Notes: a model not told the origin generated them from the letters alone. 64,000 nt of DNA from Candidatus Hydrothermarchaeum profundi (GCA_002011125.2 MTMF02000009.1:547095-611094), one strand, 5' to 3'. Counted from the stretch's first letter, positions 1 through 8,574 are shown. Program-made: numbers and translations.

Positions 1-138
1 ATTTAAGCGATAATCAGCTCACTCATTTGCCGCCAGAGATAGGTAAACTTAAGAACTTAGAGGAGCTTGATTTAAGCGATAATCAGCTCACTCATTTGCC
101 GCCAGAGATAGGTAAACTTAAGAAGCTGAAATATCTCC
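1..138 (+). repeat. Tandem 69-bp LRR-coding repeat
   Basis: The 69-base units starting at bases 1 and 70 are identical over their first 55 bases (1-55 and 70-124) and then diverge. Identity at the DNA level, including third codon positions, points to a recent tandem duplication or gene conversion within the LRR gene rather than old protein-level repetition. More copies may lie left of the window. Confidence 0.85.
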
Positions 139-221
139 ATTTAGGCGGCAATCCCCTTCCCCGGAGCGAGAAGGATAAAATTAAAAAGCTGCTACCGGAG
201 TGCCGTATTTACTGGCTGTGA
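1..221 (+). CDS. Leucine-rich repeat protein, 5' end outside window
   Basis: The reading frame is open from the first complete codon (base 3), so only the C-terminal end of a longer gene is seen. It encodes two typical 23-residue LRRs of the pattern [20 protein letters not shown], a degenerate third repeat and a basic, cysteine-containing end. LRRs are protein-interaction scaffolds, and this LPPEIGxLxxL subtype is common in bacterial and archaeal accessory genes. An internal ATG at base 27 is only a repeat methionine and not the true start. No catalytic domain is visible; the function of the whole protein is unknown. Confidence 0.75.
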   Translation, partial: LSDNQLTHLPPEIGKLKNLEELDLSDNQLTHLPPEIGKLKKLKYLHLGGNPLPRSEKDKIKKLLPECRIYWL

Positions 222-228
222 TTATTCT

Positions 229-648
229 TCAAATCAAAAGGGGCATAACTATCATCAATATTATGGAGAGAGGCAAATATAGTAGAAGTATAATGCCTTT
301 GAAAGCCTTGGCAAAGTCGTTGAGCTCGTAGATAAGACAAGAGGATCCCATAAAACACGCTTTGAGCGGGATTTCGAGGAGGGTGGACAGCACCGCTTTT
401 AGCATGAGAATCGTCCCTATATTTAGATACCATTGAAACCAGGCTGGCAGGGATTTCCAAGCTGGGAAGAATATCTGCCAGAGAAGGAACGCAATCCCTC
501 CCATAAAGAACCTGAGTCCCCTTAGGGGTTCCCCATGTTTGAAGGCGTCAAAAAACAGCCATAAAACACCAATTAAAAATAAAATTAATACGTAAGAGAG
601 TATCTTCGGAATAAACACCAGGGTCTCAACCATGAAGGGATCTACCAT
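229..648 (-). CDS. Small hydrophobic membrane protein, unknown function
   Basis: A 139-aa protein rich in Leu, Ile, Phe and Trp with about four predicted membrane segments: roughly residues 8-32 (LVFIPKILSYVLILFLIGVL), 45-60, 72-92 and a C-terminal IILLLYLPLSIILMIVMPLL segment. No family is recognised. It is divergent from the HEAT-repeat gene. If that gene starts at 719 there is a clean 70-base divergent promoter gap. The start could be ATG 648 or the ATG five codons later. It is one of the few unbroken genes in this accessory region. Confidence 0.5.
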   Translation of the reverse strand: MVDPFMVETLVFIPKILSYVLILFLIGVLWLFFDAFKHGEPLRGLRFFMGGIAFLLWQIFFPAWKSLPAWFQWYLNIGTILMLKAVLSTLLEIPLKACFMGSSCLIYELNDFAKAFKGIILLLYLPLSIILMIVMPLLI

Positions 649-718
649 AGCTATTCCTGCTCATAATAAGCAGGAAAAGCATAAATACTTTGCGAGAAAC
701 AGCCTCGATTTGAGAAAA

Positions 719-2161
719 ATGGAAGAAGATGTTGAAGCCCTGATAGATCTCCTGAAGGATGAAGATGGGGATGTCCGGGGTGATGCTGCCCGGAAACTTG
801 GGGAGATAGGTGACGAGAGGGCAGTGGAACCCTTAATCAGGGTTTTGTTGGAGGACGAGGGGGAATATGTCCGGTGGTCTGCTGCCGAGGCGCTGGGAAG
901 GATAGGGGACAAGCGAGCGGTTCCCGCGCTTATAAAAGCTTTAGAAGACGAAGATTACTATGTTCGATTAAAAGCTGCTTGCGCTCTTGGAGATATCGGT
1001 GATAGTAGGGCTGTGGGCCCCTTGATCAAGGCTTTAAAGGACCCTAACATTGACGTTCAGTGTGAAGCCTTAGACTCTCTTGGAAAAATCGGAGAGCCGG
1101 CGGTAGAGCCGTTACTCAAGGCTTTGAAAGACGATAATGAACTTGTCCGGGAGGGTGCTGCGGCAGCTCTTGGAGGCCTCGGCGATAAAAGAGCCGTAGG
1201 GCCCCTAACCCAAGCTTTAGGGGATGAGAGCTATGATGTCAGGTGCGCTGCCGCCCAGGCTCTTGGAGATATCGGCGACAGCAGGGCATTAGAACCATTA
1301 ACTAAGGCTCTGAAGGACAGTGAGGTGGGCGTCCGCATGCGTGCAGCCAAGTCCCTTGGGAAGATAGGAGATAAAAAAGCGATAAAGCCCCTCTCCAGGG
1401 CTCTGAGGGACGAGGACTGGAGCGTTCGAAGCTCAGCGGCAGAGGCGCTGGGAAGGATGAAAGACGATAAAGCGCTGGAAATTCTCATTCAGGCTTCAAG
1501 AGACACAAATCCCGGGATTCGTATGGAAGCGATGTACGGTCTTGGATGTACGGGCGATAAAAAGGTGGTAAAGCTCCTCATCGAGGCTTTGAGGAATGAG
1601 AAAGGCATAGTCAGATGGAACGTGGTGGAGGCTCTTGGGAGGATGGGGGATGCAAAAGCGGTGGATCCATTAATCCGGGCTTTAGGGGATGCGGACAGGG
1701 AGGTTCGATGGAGAGCAGTTGAAGCCCTAGGAGAGATAGGGGACAAAAGAGCAGTGGGATCTTTGATATGCGTATTAAAGGAAGATAAGGACATGCATGT
1801 TCGCCACTGGGCGGCCTGGGCTCTCGGTGAGCTAAGGGATAAAAGGGCTACTGAAGCTTTGATCCAGGCTTTGAAGAAGGGGGACTGGGAGGTAAGGCGG
1901 GTTGCAGCCTGGGCTCTTGGAAATATTAGAGATAGAAAAGCGGTGGATCCATTAATTCAAGCGTTAAGGGACGATGACAGGGATGTTCGATCCAACGCCG
2001 CCTGGGCTCTTAGGGAGATTGGAAGCAAGGAAGCAATAGCAGTCCTGCGCAAAGCCCTGGAGGACGAAAACATAGATGTGCAAAAGGTCGCCAAAGAGGC
2101 ATTAGAGGGCAGGATAGCCCCTATGATCACGACCAAGAGGCTATTTTTGTGGGATCATTAA
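719..2161 (+). CDS. HEAT-repeat (PBS lyase-like) protein, C-terminus probably frameshifted
   Basis: The predicted protein is made almost wholly of about fifteen 31-residue HEAT repeats of the form DPLIRALGDADREVRWRAVE, ALGEIGDKRAV. Such proteins are alpha-solenoid scaffolds and the partner is unknown. The frame is open from base 632, but ATG 719 (MEEDVEALIDLL) begins the first repeat and avoids overlap with the divergent gene, so I prefer it. The last residues (from about APMITTKRL to the stop at 2161) do not match the repeat. In another frame bases 2149-2196 read as a normal repeat continuation (VGSLIQALKEV) ending at a stop that overlaps the next gene start, so a frameshift near 2110-2148 has probably shortened the protein. 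Confidence 0.8.
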   Translation: MEEDVEALIDLLKDEDGDVRGDAARKLGEIGDERAVEPLIRVLLEDEGEYVRWSAAEALGRIGDKRAVPALIKALEDEDYYVRLKAACALGDIGDSRAVGPLIKALKDPNIDVQCEALDSLGKIGEPAVEPLLKALKDDNELVREGAAAALGGLGDKRAVGPLTQALGDESYDVRCAAAQALGDIGDSRALEPLTKALKDSEVGVRMRAAKSLGKIGDKKAIKPLSRALRDEDWSVRSSAAEALGRMKDDKALEILIQASRDTNPGIRMEAMYGLGCTGDKKVVKLLIEALRNEKGIVRWNVVEALGRMGDAKAVDPLIRALGDADREVRWRAVEALGEIGDKRAVGSLICVLKEDKDMHVRHWAAWALGELRDKRATEALIQALKKGDWEVRRVAAWALGNIRDRKAVDPLIQALRDDDRDVRSNAAWALREIGSKEAIAVLRKALEDENIDVQKVAKEALEGRIAPMITTKRLFLWDH

Positions 2162-2188
2162 TTCAAGCGTTAAAAGAGGTGAGATTTC

Positions 2189-2427
2189 GTGAGTAAGTAT
2201 AGGAACTATCTTTATGATCTTAGTTTTTTAATCAAAGAAAGGGCGCTGAATGCTAAGAAAGCTCGTGAGCAGGAAAAGAAGGGTTCAGAAGGTATATGTA
2301 CGAGTCAAGGCGTCTTATGGCGTTCAATGAGGTAGTCTCTATTATGCAGCAACAGGCTGAGGCATTTGGGATACCCCTGGAGGAATTAAGGCCGGATGAC
2401 ATATACCCCGACCGCGACCTTGTTTGA
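2189..2427 (+). pseudogene. Frameshifted small hypothetical gene
   Basis: A GTG start at 2189 has a good ribosome site (GAGGTGA, 2176-2182) and reads MSKYRNYLYDLSFLIKERAL until TAG 2333-2335. After about base 2280 the sensible protein continues in another frame as MYESRRLMAFNEVVSIMQQQ and ends AFGIPLEELRPDDIYPDRDL at TGA 2425-2427. Joined, the two parts give one helical protein of about 79 aa. A single-base indel near 2275-2290 explains the break. Function unknown. The start overlaps the shifted end of the HEAT gene, as expected of an old operon. Confidence 0.65.
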
Positions 2428-2469
2428 CGAGAGATTACTCGACCTCCAGCACAGGGACGTCTATATCCT

Positions 2470-3045
2470 CTAACCCGCTGGCGAGGCTTTCCTGCAACTG
2501 TCAGAACCAAAAGTAACGACCACGATATGCATTGTCCCCTTGTATTTACTCAGTCTCAGACTAGTGGGCTCTCCCCCTTCTAAAATATACAGACAGTCCA
2601 GAAGAGATTCTGATATCCTAATCCCGATTCTTTCTTTAAGCTGAAGGAACTCTTCCTCTAAAACGATTAAGCTGAGCCCTTGCCTCGCCGATTTTTTCCC
2701 GCTCCCCCTGCGAAAGCTGCTCGCCCTTAAGCAATTTTTTCCCCGTTCTCTCGACGTACCGGTCAAGGGAGACAACCCGGGAGATAAAAGTATCCTGTTG
2801 CAGAACTTCCCTCCGGGCATCGAGGGGAAGGGAAGCGACATCTCCTAAGGTTTTCTCTATTTCTTCCTTGAAGATCGGCCCGGCAATACCACGGCTTAGA
2901 CCGCCTAGTGCTTCAAGCTTTTTGAGGAACAGGATGCGATATGTCTCCCTGGTAACCTCGACCTCGAATTGCTCCATCGATTTGCAGAGAAGGGAGACGA
3001 ATCTATTAACCCTTCTTCAAGAACCCTTTCTTTCCAATCTTCCAT
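2470..3045 (-). pseudogene. Hypothetical gene with two frameshifts
   Basis: On the minus strand an ATG at 3045 begins MEDWKERVLEEG. The protein continues in a second frame (NRFVSLLCKSMEQFEVEVTR, then a long helical stretch) from about 3010. From about 2667 it continues in a third frame as LIVLEEEFLQLKERIGIRIS, to LYILEGGEPTSLRLSKYKG and a stop at 2470-2472. The three pieces abut without gap and make a coherent protein of about 190 aa, so I read them as one gene broken by two single-base indels. A shorter intact frame exists within it (2636-2977, 113 aa). The family is not recognised. Confidence 0.65.
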
Positions 3046-3186
3046 TCTAGTTCCCCTCGTGTCACATAACGCAGAAGAATAAAGTTATGTCAAAGTATAT
3101 TGTTTTCCGGGTTCCATCAGAAAGTCTTAGCTCCATTCTATCGTAATGTTGCTACCTTTTTTAATAAGGCGTTGCCCGTCCAGTCT

Positions 3187-3375
3187 CTAATCCTTCTCAC
3201 GCTTTCCAAATTTCCTTTCGAGGTATTCGTATTCTGTAGCTATACTTTCGATGTTATTTTTCACATCCAAAATTATGATTGCCTCCTTTATTGATTCACC
3301 GCTTTTTTCTATGTACCTCGCTATTTTTTTATTCCTCTTTGGACGATGAGACGGCCTTTTTAACCGCTTCTTCAA
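3187..3375 (-). CDS. Small basic hypothetical protein
   Basis: A 62-aa frame starting with TTG inside the end of the upstream minus-strand gene, overlapping it by 47 bases. The N-terminus is very basic (KKRLKRPSHRPKRNKK), which may be overlap-derived. The remainder is a charged helix (SIKEAIIILDVKNNIESIA). No motif is recognised. The start is uncertain, and it could be the remains of a longer gene like its neighbours. Confidence 0.35.
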   Translation of the reverse strand: MKKRLKRPSHRPKRNKKIARYIEKSGESIKEAIIILDVKNNIESIATEYEYLERKFGKREKD

Positions 3376-3628
3376 CCAGGTCAGCCCAGTTATTATCGAG
3401 GCTGATTGCTCCCCACTGAAAGCCCTCCCTTCGCAGGGTGTTTCTAACGCTCAAGCCTAAGGAATGATGATACCCGAGGGACCAGTCCTCTCCTTTTTCC
3501 TTTATCACCTTCTTGAGCTCCGGCAGGGCTTCTCTATGATGTTTGATGATACAGTCTACGGCTTGCTTCCATTCTTTGTCTGTGATTACCTCTCCGGTAT
3601 CTTTCAACCTTAACTCAGGCGCAGCCAT
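3329..3628 (-). CDS. Hypothetical protein, possibly DUF6794-like
   Basis: A 99-aa soluble protein starting at ATG 3628. The middle (WSLGYHHSLGLSVRNTLR) loosely resembles the HHGLGRWIRN-type motif I associate with DUF6794, a small domain often found among bacterial immunity or accessory genes; this match is from memory and weak. It is divergent from the broken gene at 3664, with an AT-rich 35-base gap holding TATA-like sequence. No catalytic residues can be assigned. Confidence 0.5.
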   Translation of the reverse strand: MAAPELRLKDTGEVITDKEWKQAVDCIIKHHREALPELKKVIKEKGEDWSLGYHHSLGLSVRNTLRREGFQWGAISLDNNWADLVEEAVKKAVSSSKEE

Positions 3629-3663
3629 GTTTTTAAATATTCTTGCTACTAAATAAATAGCTA

Positions 3664-3947
3664 ATGGGAAGAACCATGACTATCTTATCTCCAGAACGGG
3701 TTGCAGAGATGATTCGGAAACGATTGAGAGGCGAAATATCTCAAGAAGAACTCTCTGACTGGGCATGGAATGCCCACTGGAAAGAGGAGAAAAGGGAACA
3801 ATGCTATGAAGAAGGCAGCTTTCAAATGATAGCGGAAATAATTTTTGCCCTGGCTCATAGCGGGACAGAGGGTTCGAAATCGGTGAGCAAGAGCTGCGGA
3901 AATATCTGAAGCGACTTGAAAGAGTGCATCATGAAACGAAGGTCTAA
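3664..3947 (+). pseudogene. Frameshifted immunity-like hypothetical gene
   Basis: From ATG 3664 the frame reads SPERVAEMIRKRLRGEIS, then ALAHSGTEG, and then loses sense, stopping at 3907-3909. In the next frame the sequence continues naturally as FEIGEQELRKYLKRLERVHH and ends at TAA 3945-3947. A one-base indel near 3870-3874 in the run of G explains this. The joined protein of about 94 aa resembles small acidic colicin-type immunity proteins in style, but no family is firmly identified. The restored stop would overlap the start of the SUKH gene (3931), suggesting an original operon. Confidence 0.6.
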
Positions 3948-4389
3948 TGTTATTTCCGAATTGGTTAGGCAGATTATCCTTTTAGGTATTGCATCCCCTG
4001 AAGAAATTCAGGGATGCACTCCGGAGGAGGTAGCAGAAATCCAGGCCGATGCAGGCGTTAAATTACCGGCAATTTATATAGATTTTTTATATGCGATGGG
4101 ACGGGGTGCAGGAAATTTTTTTAAAGGTTCAGATATGTTCTACCCGAGTTTGCTCGGCCTTCGAAAAGCAGCGGAAGAATTACTATCTGAAGAGGGTGCC
4201 TCTTTTTCTCTTCCCAAAGATGCTTTTGTTTTTTTGATGCATCAAGGCTATCAATTTATGTTCTTCCGAACCATTGAGCGCAACGACGACCCTCCGGTTT
4301 ATCATTATATGGAGGGAGAAGGAGTACCTCGAAAGATTTCAGCTAGCTTTTCTCAATTTCTGGTCGAAAGCGTTAGAGACCAGGTGTAG
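3931..4389 (+). CDS. SUKH-family (SMI1/KNR4) protein
   Basis: About 152 aa from ATG 3931; a TTG at 3916 is an alternative start. The order of motifs fits SUKH-1: an N-terminal helix (CTPEEVAEIQADAGVKLP), AIYIDFLYAMGRGAGNFFKG, a central DMFYPSLLGLRKAAEELL segment, and FVFLMHQGYQFMFFRT followed by VYHYMEGEG. SUKH proteins are best known as immunity proteins against polymorphic toxins in bacteria, and also occur as general interaction modules. It follows a frameshifted small gene that may also be immunity-like. No toxin gene is visible nearby, so it may be an orphan immunity gene. Confidence 0.75.
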   Translation: MKRRSNVISELVRQIILLGIASPEEIQGCTPEEVAEIQADAGVKLPAIYIDFLYAMGRGAGNFFKGSDMFYPSLLGLRKAAEELLSEEGASFSLPKDAFVFLMHQGYQFMFFRTIERNDDPPVYHYMEGEGVPRKISASFSQFLVESVRDQV

Positions 4390-4398
4390 TAGAAGGGC

Positions 4399-5568
4399 TT
4401 ATAGGAAATCACGGGCTCTTTTTATCCCGTCGATTATAACCCGGGCTTCATTCCTTAACTTCGGGTCATTCTCGTAGACCCACTGAGCATGAGTCAAAGC
4501 CTCCTCCAGCCGTCTTGCCCCCACAAGATACCAAGCGAGGCTGAGATGAGCCCGCCCATAGTTGGGGTCGAGTTCCACGGCTTTCTCAAGCAGCTCAATA
4601 AGCTCCTGGCCCCTCGCTTTCCCCGTGCGGGAATAAGCGATAGCCAGGTTATAGTAGGCCGCCGGATGGTCCGGTTTGAGCTCCAATAACCGTCGGAGCA
4701 GCTTTTCCAATTTTTTCCATTCTTGGAGCCTCCAGCCCAGGGATATCGCCAGAGCTATGAGCCAGGCATTCCATGGTTGCTCCTCGATAGCCTTAGAGAA
4801 CAGACTAAAAGCCTTCTCGTCTTCTCCTTTTCTCTCTGCTTCCAGGGCTTTCTTGGCATTTGTGGGGAGAAGCTCCAGAGTCGCGTGCACTGCGTCCTCC
4901 AGGGAAACAAGGAGGGGATATGGAGGAAGGCAGTTCCTAATACTCTGGATTGCTTTCGCCTTAGTGGAAAGCTTATCACTGTCTGGGTCGCATAGCTTCT
5001 TAGTCGCTTGAGAGAAGGGGTGTATGCAGGCCGAGTGGAACTTTGTTGTGACTATATCCACGAAGGACTGGATGGGGTTTAGAGGGGGATACAGCGCCCA
5101 GACAGCGTTTCTATGCCTTACCAGCCACTCCCCCCAGAAGGCTCCCATGGCGTAGTAGAGCAGAGGCTCCCTTGGGATCCTAACGCCTTCGGCTGCCTGC
5201 TCATATTCCTCCAGTTCCTTCTCGGTGAGGTCCTGACGGAGCTTAACCCCTTCAAAGTATTTCCTAAGGGAGGGGTCAATTAGGTGTTTGTTTGCAAAAC
5301 AGTCAAGCTGGGTCGAGTCAGGATTCTCCAAGTCAAGGGCGAACCCGAATACCTCATGGGCACCCTTCTGGAATGCCTTTGCCGCCGCAGCTATTGTCTT
5401 TGAATCGACGGGGTAGTTCTTTGAGTTCCTCGGTAGACCTGTTTCTCTCTGGATGAACTCAATGAAACGTGCTATATCTGGGGGCGTCTCCTCCATGAAT
5501 TCTGCACAAGGCTCATAAAAGCTTTTTACTGCTGAATTTTCTTTTCTGATATACTTTCTAGAACTCAT
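4399..5568 (-). CDS. TPR-repeat protein
   Basis: A 389-aa protein without signal peptide. Residues 1-230 form an unrecognised alpha-helical domain with several Trp and Cys residues (YYAMGAFWGEWLVRHRNAVW). Residues about 235-385 hold three to four tetratricopeptide repeats (PAAYYNLAIAYSRTGKARG; YGRAHLSLAWYLVGARRLEE). TPRs mediate protein-protein contacts. It is separated from the converging SUKH gene by nine bases and from the divergent serpin gene by 67 bases. The partner is unknown. Confidence 0.75.
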   Translation of the reverse strand: MSSRKYIRKENSAVKSFYEPCAEFMEETPPDIARFIEFIQRETGLPRNSKNYPVDSKTIAAAAKAFQKGAHEVFGFALDLENPDSTQLDCFANKHLIDPSLRKYFEGVKLRQDLTEKELEEYEQAAEGVRIPREPLLYYAMGAFWGEWLVRHRNAVWALYPPLNPIQSFVDIVTTKFHSACIHPFSQATKKLCDPDSDKLSTKAKAIQSIRNCLPPYPLLVSLEDAVHATLELLPTNAKKALEAERKGEDEKAFSLFSKAIEEQPWNAWLIALAISLGWRLQEWKKLEKLLRRLLELKPDHPAAYYNLAIAYSRTGKARGQELIELLEKAVELDPNYGRAHLSLAWYLVGARRLEEALTHAQWVYENDPKLRNEARVIIDGIKRARDFL

Positions 5569-5635
5569 ATCAAGTCCTTTCTAAACTTATTTTTAGTAAC
5601 ATTTTTATTCATCAGGATATAAAAAAATTTCAAAA

Positions 5636-6745
5636 ATGGATGAGATAGTCGGGGCAGGCTTGAGTTTCGGCTTTAGGCTGTTTGCTGAACTCTATAAGAG
5701 GGAGCCGGGGAGAAATATCTTTGTTTCTCCTCTTAGTGTTTTGTTTGCTCTCTCCATAGCCTATAATGGCTCAAGGGGGGAGACGAAACATGCGATGGCA
5801 AAGGCGTTATGTGTCCATACTATTGGGTTGGATAAACTTAACCAGGCAAATAGCTCACTGCTAGCCGCCTTAGAGGAGCTTGATCCAAAGGTCCATCTGA
5901 TAATTGCTAATGCTCTCTGGACTAGTCATGATATCAGGTTTAAAGAGGATTTTCTGACTGATGTCAAGTTCTATAGGGCGGAAATAGTGAACCTAGATTT
6001 TCATAGCCCCGATGTTGCGAGTCTCATAAATGAGTGGATCAGAAAGAAAACCCGTGGAAAGATACCTCTGATTGTTGACGAGTTGCCGCTGAATGTAGTT
6101 CTGTTAATTCTGAATGCGGTCTATTTCAAAGGAACTTGGAAGCATGCGTTTGAGAAGTCAGACACCAGGGAAGAGGCCTTCATCCTGCCAGACGGTACTA
6201 AGAAAAGACATCCAATAATGTTTCAAAATGGACTCTATAAGTACTATAGAGATAAAGACTTTCAAGCGGTCAGCCTTCCCTATGGCTACGGAAGGATTAG
6301 TATGTACGTGTTCCTGCCTGATAAAGATCTCGAGGAATTTCACAGATTTTTAAACCCAGAAAACTGGAATCGCTGGATGCATCAGTTCCGCAAGATGGAG
6401 GGTACTATAGGCATACCAAGGTTCAAAATGGAATACGGTGCAGACTTGGAGAATGTCCTTACTGCTATGGGTATGGGAATAGCCTTTGATAAAATGAGGG
6501 CGGATTTTGGGGATATGGTAGAGGATGCGAAGGTCTGGATCAACAAAGTCATACACAAAACTTATTTGAAAGTTGATGAAAAAGGCTCTGAAGCCGCCGC
6601 TGTAACTGAGGTGATCCTAGAAAAGGAGGAGCCACCTGAGGAGACCTTCACTATGATTGTAAACCGTCCTTTCTTCTTTGCTATCAGGGACAACGATACA
6701 GGGGCGGTGCTGTTTATGGGTTCCGTCATTGACCCGGAGGAGTGA
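5636..6745 (+). CDS. Serpin (serine protease inhibitor)
   Basis: A 369-aa full-length serpin without signal peptide. Visible signatures are NIFVSPLSVLFALSIAYNGS near the N-terminus, VVLLILNAVYFKGTW in the middle, the proximal hinge DEKGSEAAAVTEV (about residues 318-330) and the C-terminal signature VNRPFFFAIRDNDTGAVLFMG. The small Ala/Ser/Thr residues of the hinge are those needed for loop insertion, so an inhibitory serpin is predicted. The reactive loop is short and acidic (ILEKEEPPEE), giving no clear P1 residue. Serpins are sporadic in archaea, and the position in an accessory region suggests acquisition by transfer. TATA-like sequence lies upstream (about 5617-5624). Confidence 0.9.
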   Translation: MDEIVGAGLSFGFRLFAELYKREPGRNIFVSPLSVLFALSIAYNGSRGETKHAMAKALCVHTIGLDKLNQANSSLLAALEELDPKVHLIIANALWTSHDIRFKEDFLTDVKFYRAEIVNLDFHSPDVASLINEWIRKKTRGKIPLIVDELPLNVVLLILNAVYFKGTWKHAFEKSDTREEAFILPDGTKKRHPIMFQNGLYKYYRDKDFQAVSLPYGYGRISMYVFLPDKDLEEFHRFLNPENWNRWMHQFRKMEGTIGIPRFKMEYGADLENVLTAMGMGIAFDKMRADFGDMVEDAKVWINKVIHKTYLKVDEKGSEAAAVTEVILEKEEPPEETFTMIVNRPFFFAIRDNDTGAVLFMGSVIDPEE

Positions 6746-6796
6746 TTACATAGGCTGCGATATTATTAAATCTGCTAGGGAGAACATAATAGTGGG

Positions 6797-7186
6797 GTGA
6801 ATAGATTGGATGAAATCACAGGGGAAGTCGTTGAGAGGTTGATAGAGCAGGAGCTTGATAAGAGTAGTAGGGAAGGAATAGAGCTGTATATGAGGCTCTG
6901 TCAGGAGCCGATGACGGAGGAGGAACGTAAAGAGAGGCTCAAAACTATAAGGGGTTATGGAGTATGGTGGAGCACCGATTCTGGAGTTCGCCTTAAAAGG
7001 GCAAAAGTAGCCGATGTCAAGAAGCTCCGGGAGGGAGGCTACGAAGTATCTGCGACCTGCATCTTGGAGATCGAAACAGCACATGAATTACTTCCGGGAG
7101 AGTTCTCAGAGGAGAACATTGCAAAAGTGAGGATGAAGGTCAGTGATACTCTCGAGGTTGAAGAATTCGATTTTCAGTGGATTTAA
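6797..7186 (+). CDS. Hypothetical protein
   Basis: A 129-aa acidic protein starting with GTG 6797 (TTG 6806 is possible). It has an N-terminal helical part (EVVERLIEQELDKSSREGIE) and a C-terminal alpha/beta part (ADVKKLREGGYEVSATCILE). No family is recognised. It follows the serpin by 51 bases on the same strand and may be cotranscribed. Confidence 0.5.
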   Translation: MNRLDEITGEVVERLIEQELDKSSREGIELYMRLCQEPMTEEERKERLKTIRGYGVWWSTDSGVRLKRAKVADVKKLREGGYEVSATCILEIETAHELLPGEFSEENIAKVRMKVSDTLEVEEFDFQWI

Positions 7187-7291
7187 TACCGCTTATCCCT
7201 CTAGTGGAGAAGGCTCTTAACCTTGGCGAAATCACTTACTACCAGTAAGAGGTAATATCAATGGAGATGGAATTAAAAGGGAGCTGGAAAT

Positions 7292-7419
7292 ATGTGGGGT
7301 TTTAAAGATATTATCTCAGTCGTTGGTAAGATTTTATCAGAGAGTATACCTGGAGGATATATGTAGAAGAGCCAACAAAGAAACAAAAGCGATTCCTTAC
7401 GGCAAGAATGTTAGCATGA
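7292..7419 (+). pseudogene. Short frameshifted gene
   Basis: ATG 7292 begins MWGFKDIISVVGKILSESIP, then hits a stop in frame. From about 7360 another frame continues YVEEPTKKQKRFLTARMLA and ends at TGA 7417-7419, overlapping the next ATG (7416) by the common ATGA arrangement. This looks like a roughly 42-aa gene broken by an indel near 7350-7362. Function unknown. Confidence 0.45.
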
Positions 7420-7613
7420 GTGGAGATGAGTTGGTTAGGCTTTCTAAGGAAAATATTCAATTCATAGAAGCAACTTTTTCTGCATATAAAAATAAGCAAC
7501 ATGTGTTTACTATAAAATCGATAGACTCATCCCTTTGGGTAGTGAATTCTGAAGGATCCGAAATCATTGAGTTTTTCAAAAAGAAGTTTACTTCAAAAGA
7601 GAAGAGGGGATAA
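7416..7613 (+). CDS. Small hypothetical protein
   Basis: A 65-aa protein from ATG 7416 (MSGDELVRLSKENIQFIEAT), chosen over the longer TTG-started frame at 7323 because the upstream codons make poor protein and ATGA overlap with the preceding broken gene is typical of operons. It contains a beta-rich central part (VFTIKSIDSSLWVVN) and a basic end. The family is not recognised. The stop is one base before the start of the AlkD-like gene. Confidence 0.5.
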   Translation: MSGDELVRLSKENIQFIEATFSAYKNKQHVFTIKSIDSSLWVVNSEGSEIIEFFKKKFTSKEKRG

Positions 7614-7614
7614 T

Positions 7615-8307
7615 ATGCTCAAAGAAATACAATTCAACAAGATCGTTGAAAAACTAAAATCTTTATCTAATTTTAAGGCAGTAGAAGGCATGGCAAAATA
7701 TGGGATTACACCTAAAAAGACTTATGGAGTCTCGATTCCAAATCTCAGAAAAATTGCTAAAGAGATCGGAGTAAATCACGAGCTTGCCTTACAGCTTTGG
7801 GAAATGGATACTCGAGAAACTCGAATACTTGCTAGTATGATCGATGACCCGGAGTTAGTAACTGAAGAACAAATGGAAGAATGGGTAAAAGAGTTTGATT
7901 ATTGGGAAATCTGTGACCAAGTATGTTTGAATCTCTTTACCTATACAAAATCTGCTTATCAAAAGGCTATAGAGTGGGGCGGGAGAGATGAAGAATTTGT
8001 TAAAAGGGCGGGGTTTGCTTTAATGGCGTGCTTGGCATTTAAAGATAGAAAAGCGAAGGATGAGCAGTTTGAGAAATTTTTTCCGATTATTAAAAGAGGA
8101 TCTACGGATAATAGGAATTTTGTTAGGAAGGCAGTTAACTGGGCATTAAGGCAGATTGGAAAACGAAATCTTAACTTAAATAGAAGAGCGATAGAAACTG
8201 CTAGAGAAATTCAACAGCTAGATCCAAAAAGTGCTAAATGGATTGCTTCAGACGCCATCAAAGAATTAACAAGTAAGAAAATCCAACATAGGTTGAAAAA
8301 GAAGTAA
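7615..8307 (+). CDS. AlkD-like DNA alkylation repair protein
   Basis: A 230-aa alpha-solenoid of HEAT-like repeats matching the AlkD family, which excises alkylated purines such as 3- and 7-methyl adducts without base flipping. Recognisable stretches are YGVSIPNLRKIAKEIGVNHE, ETRILASMIDDPELV, FDYWEICDQVCLNL and NRNFVRKAVNWALRQIGKRN. ATG 7615 is preceded by GAGGGG at 7604-7609, which fixes the start; the longer frame from 7567 is overlap. It is intact, unlike many neighbours. Role in repair is inferred from family only. Confidence 0.85.
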   Translation: MLKEIQFNKIVEKLKSLSNFKAVEGMAKYGITPKKTYGVSIPNLRKIAKEIGVNHELALQLWEMDTRETRILASMIDDPELVTEEQMEEWVKEFDYWEICDQVCLNLFTYTKSAYQKAIEWGGRDEEFVKRAGFALMACLAFKDRKAKDEQFEKFFPIIKRGSTDNRNFVRKAVNWALRQIGKRNLNLNRRAIETAREIQQLDPKSAKWIASDAIKELTSKKIQHRLKKK

Positions 8308-8574
8308 AATGAGGAATGGTATAAAATTCATAAAAGAAGGTGGACGGCTCGATTGTATGGGCAGTAAGAAGTACTACGACTATTCATTGAGCCTGGAAAG
8401 ATGAGAAAAATTGCATTAGATAGGAGCGTGGCAAAGACCGTATTTAGGGAGAGAAGACGCTTACTGACTCTCCAACGTAGAGATGACTCATACTTCCTTT
8501 AGTGATGACTCTCTGTCCTTACCCTAAATGTTATACGTGAATTTTTTTTAAGGAGTTTGCCTTTATTACTTATC

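Noticed and set aside
661-1794. Minus-strand frames opposite the HEAT gene
   Set aside because: Ser/Pro/Arg-rich mirror frames of repetitive coding DNA, with no promoter or family match.
3868-3880. GGTTCGAAAT resembling a tRNA T-loop
   Set aside because: It lies inside coding sequence and no acceptor, D or anticodon stems surround it.
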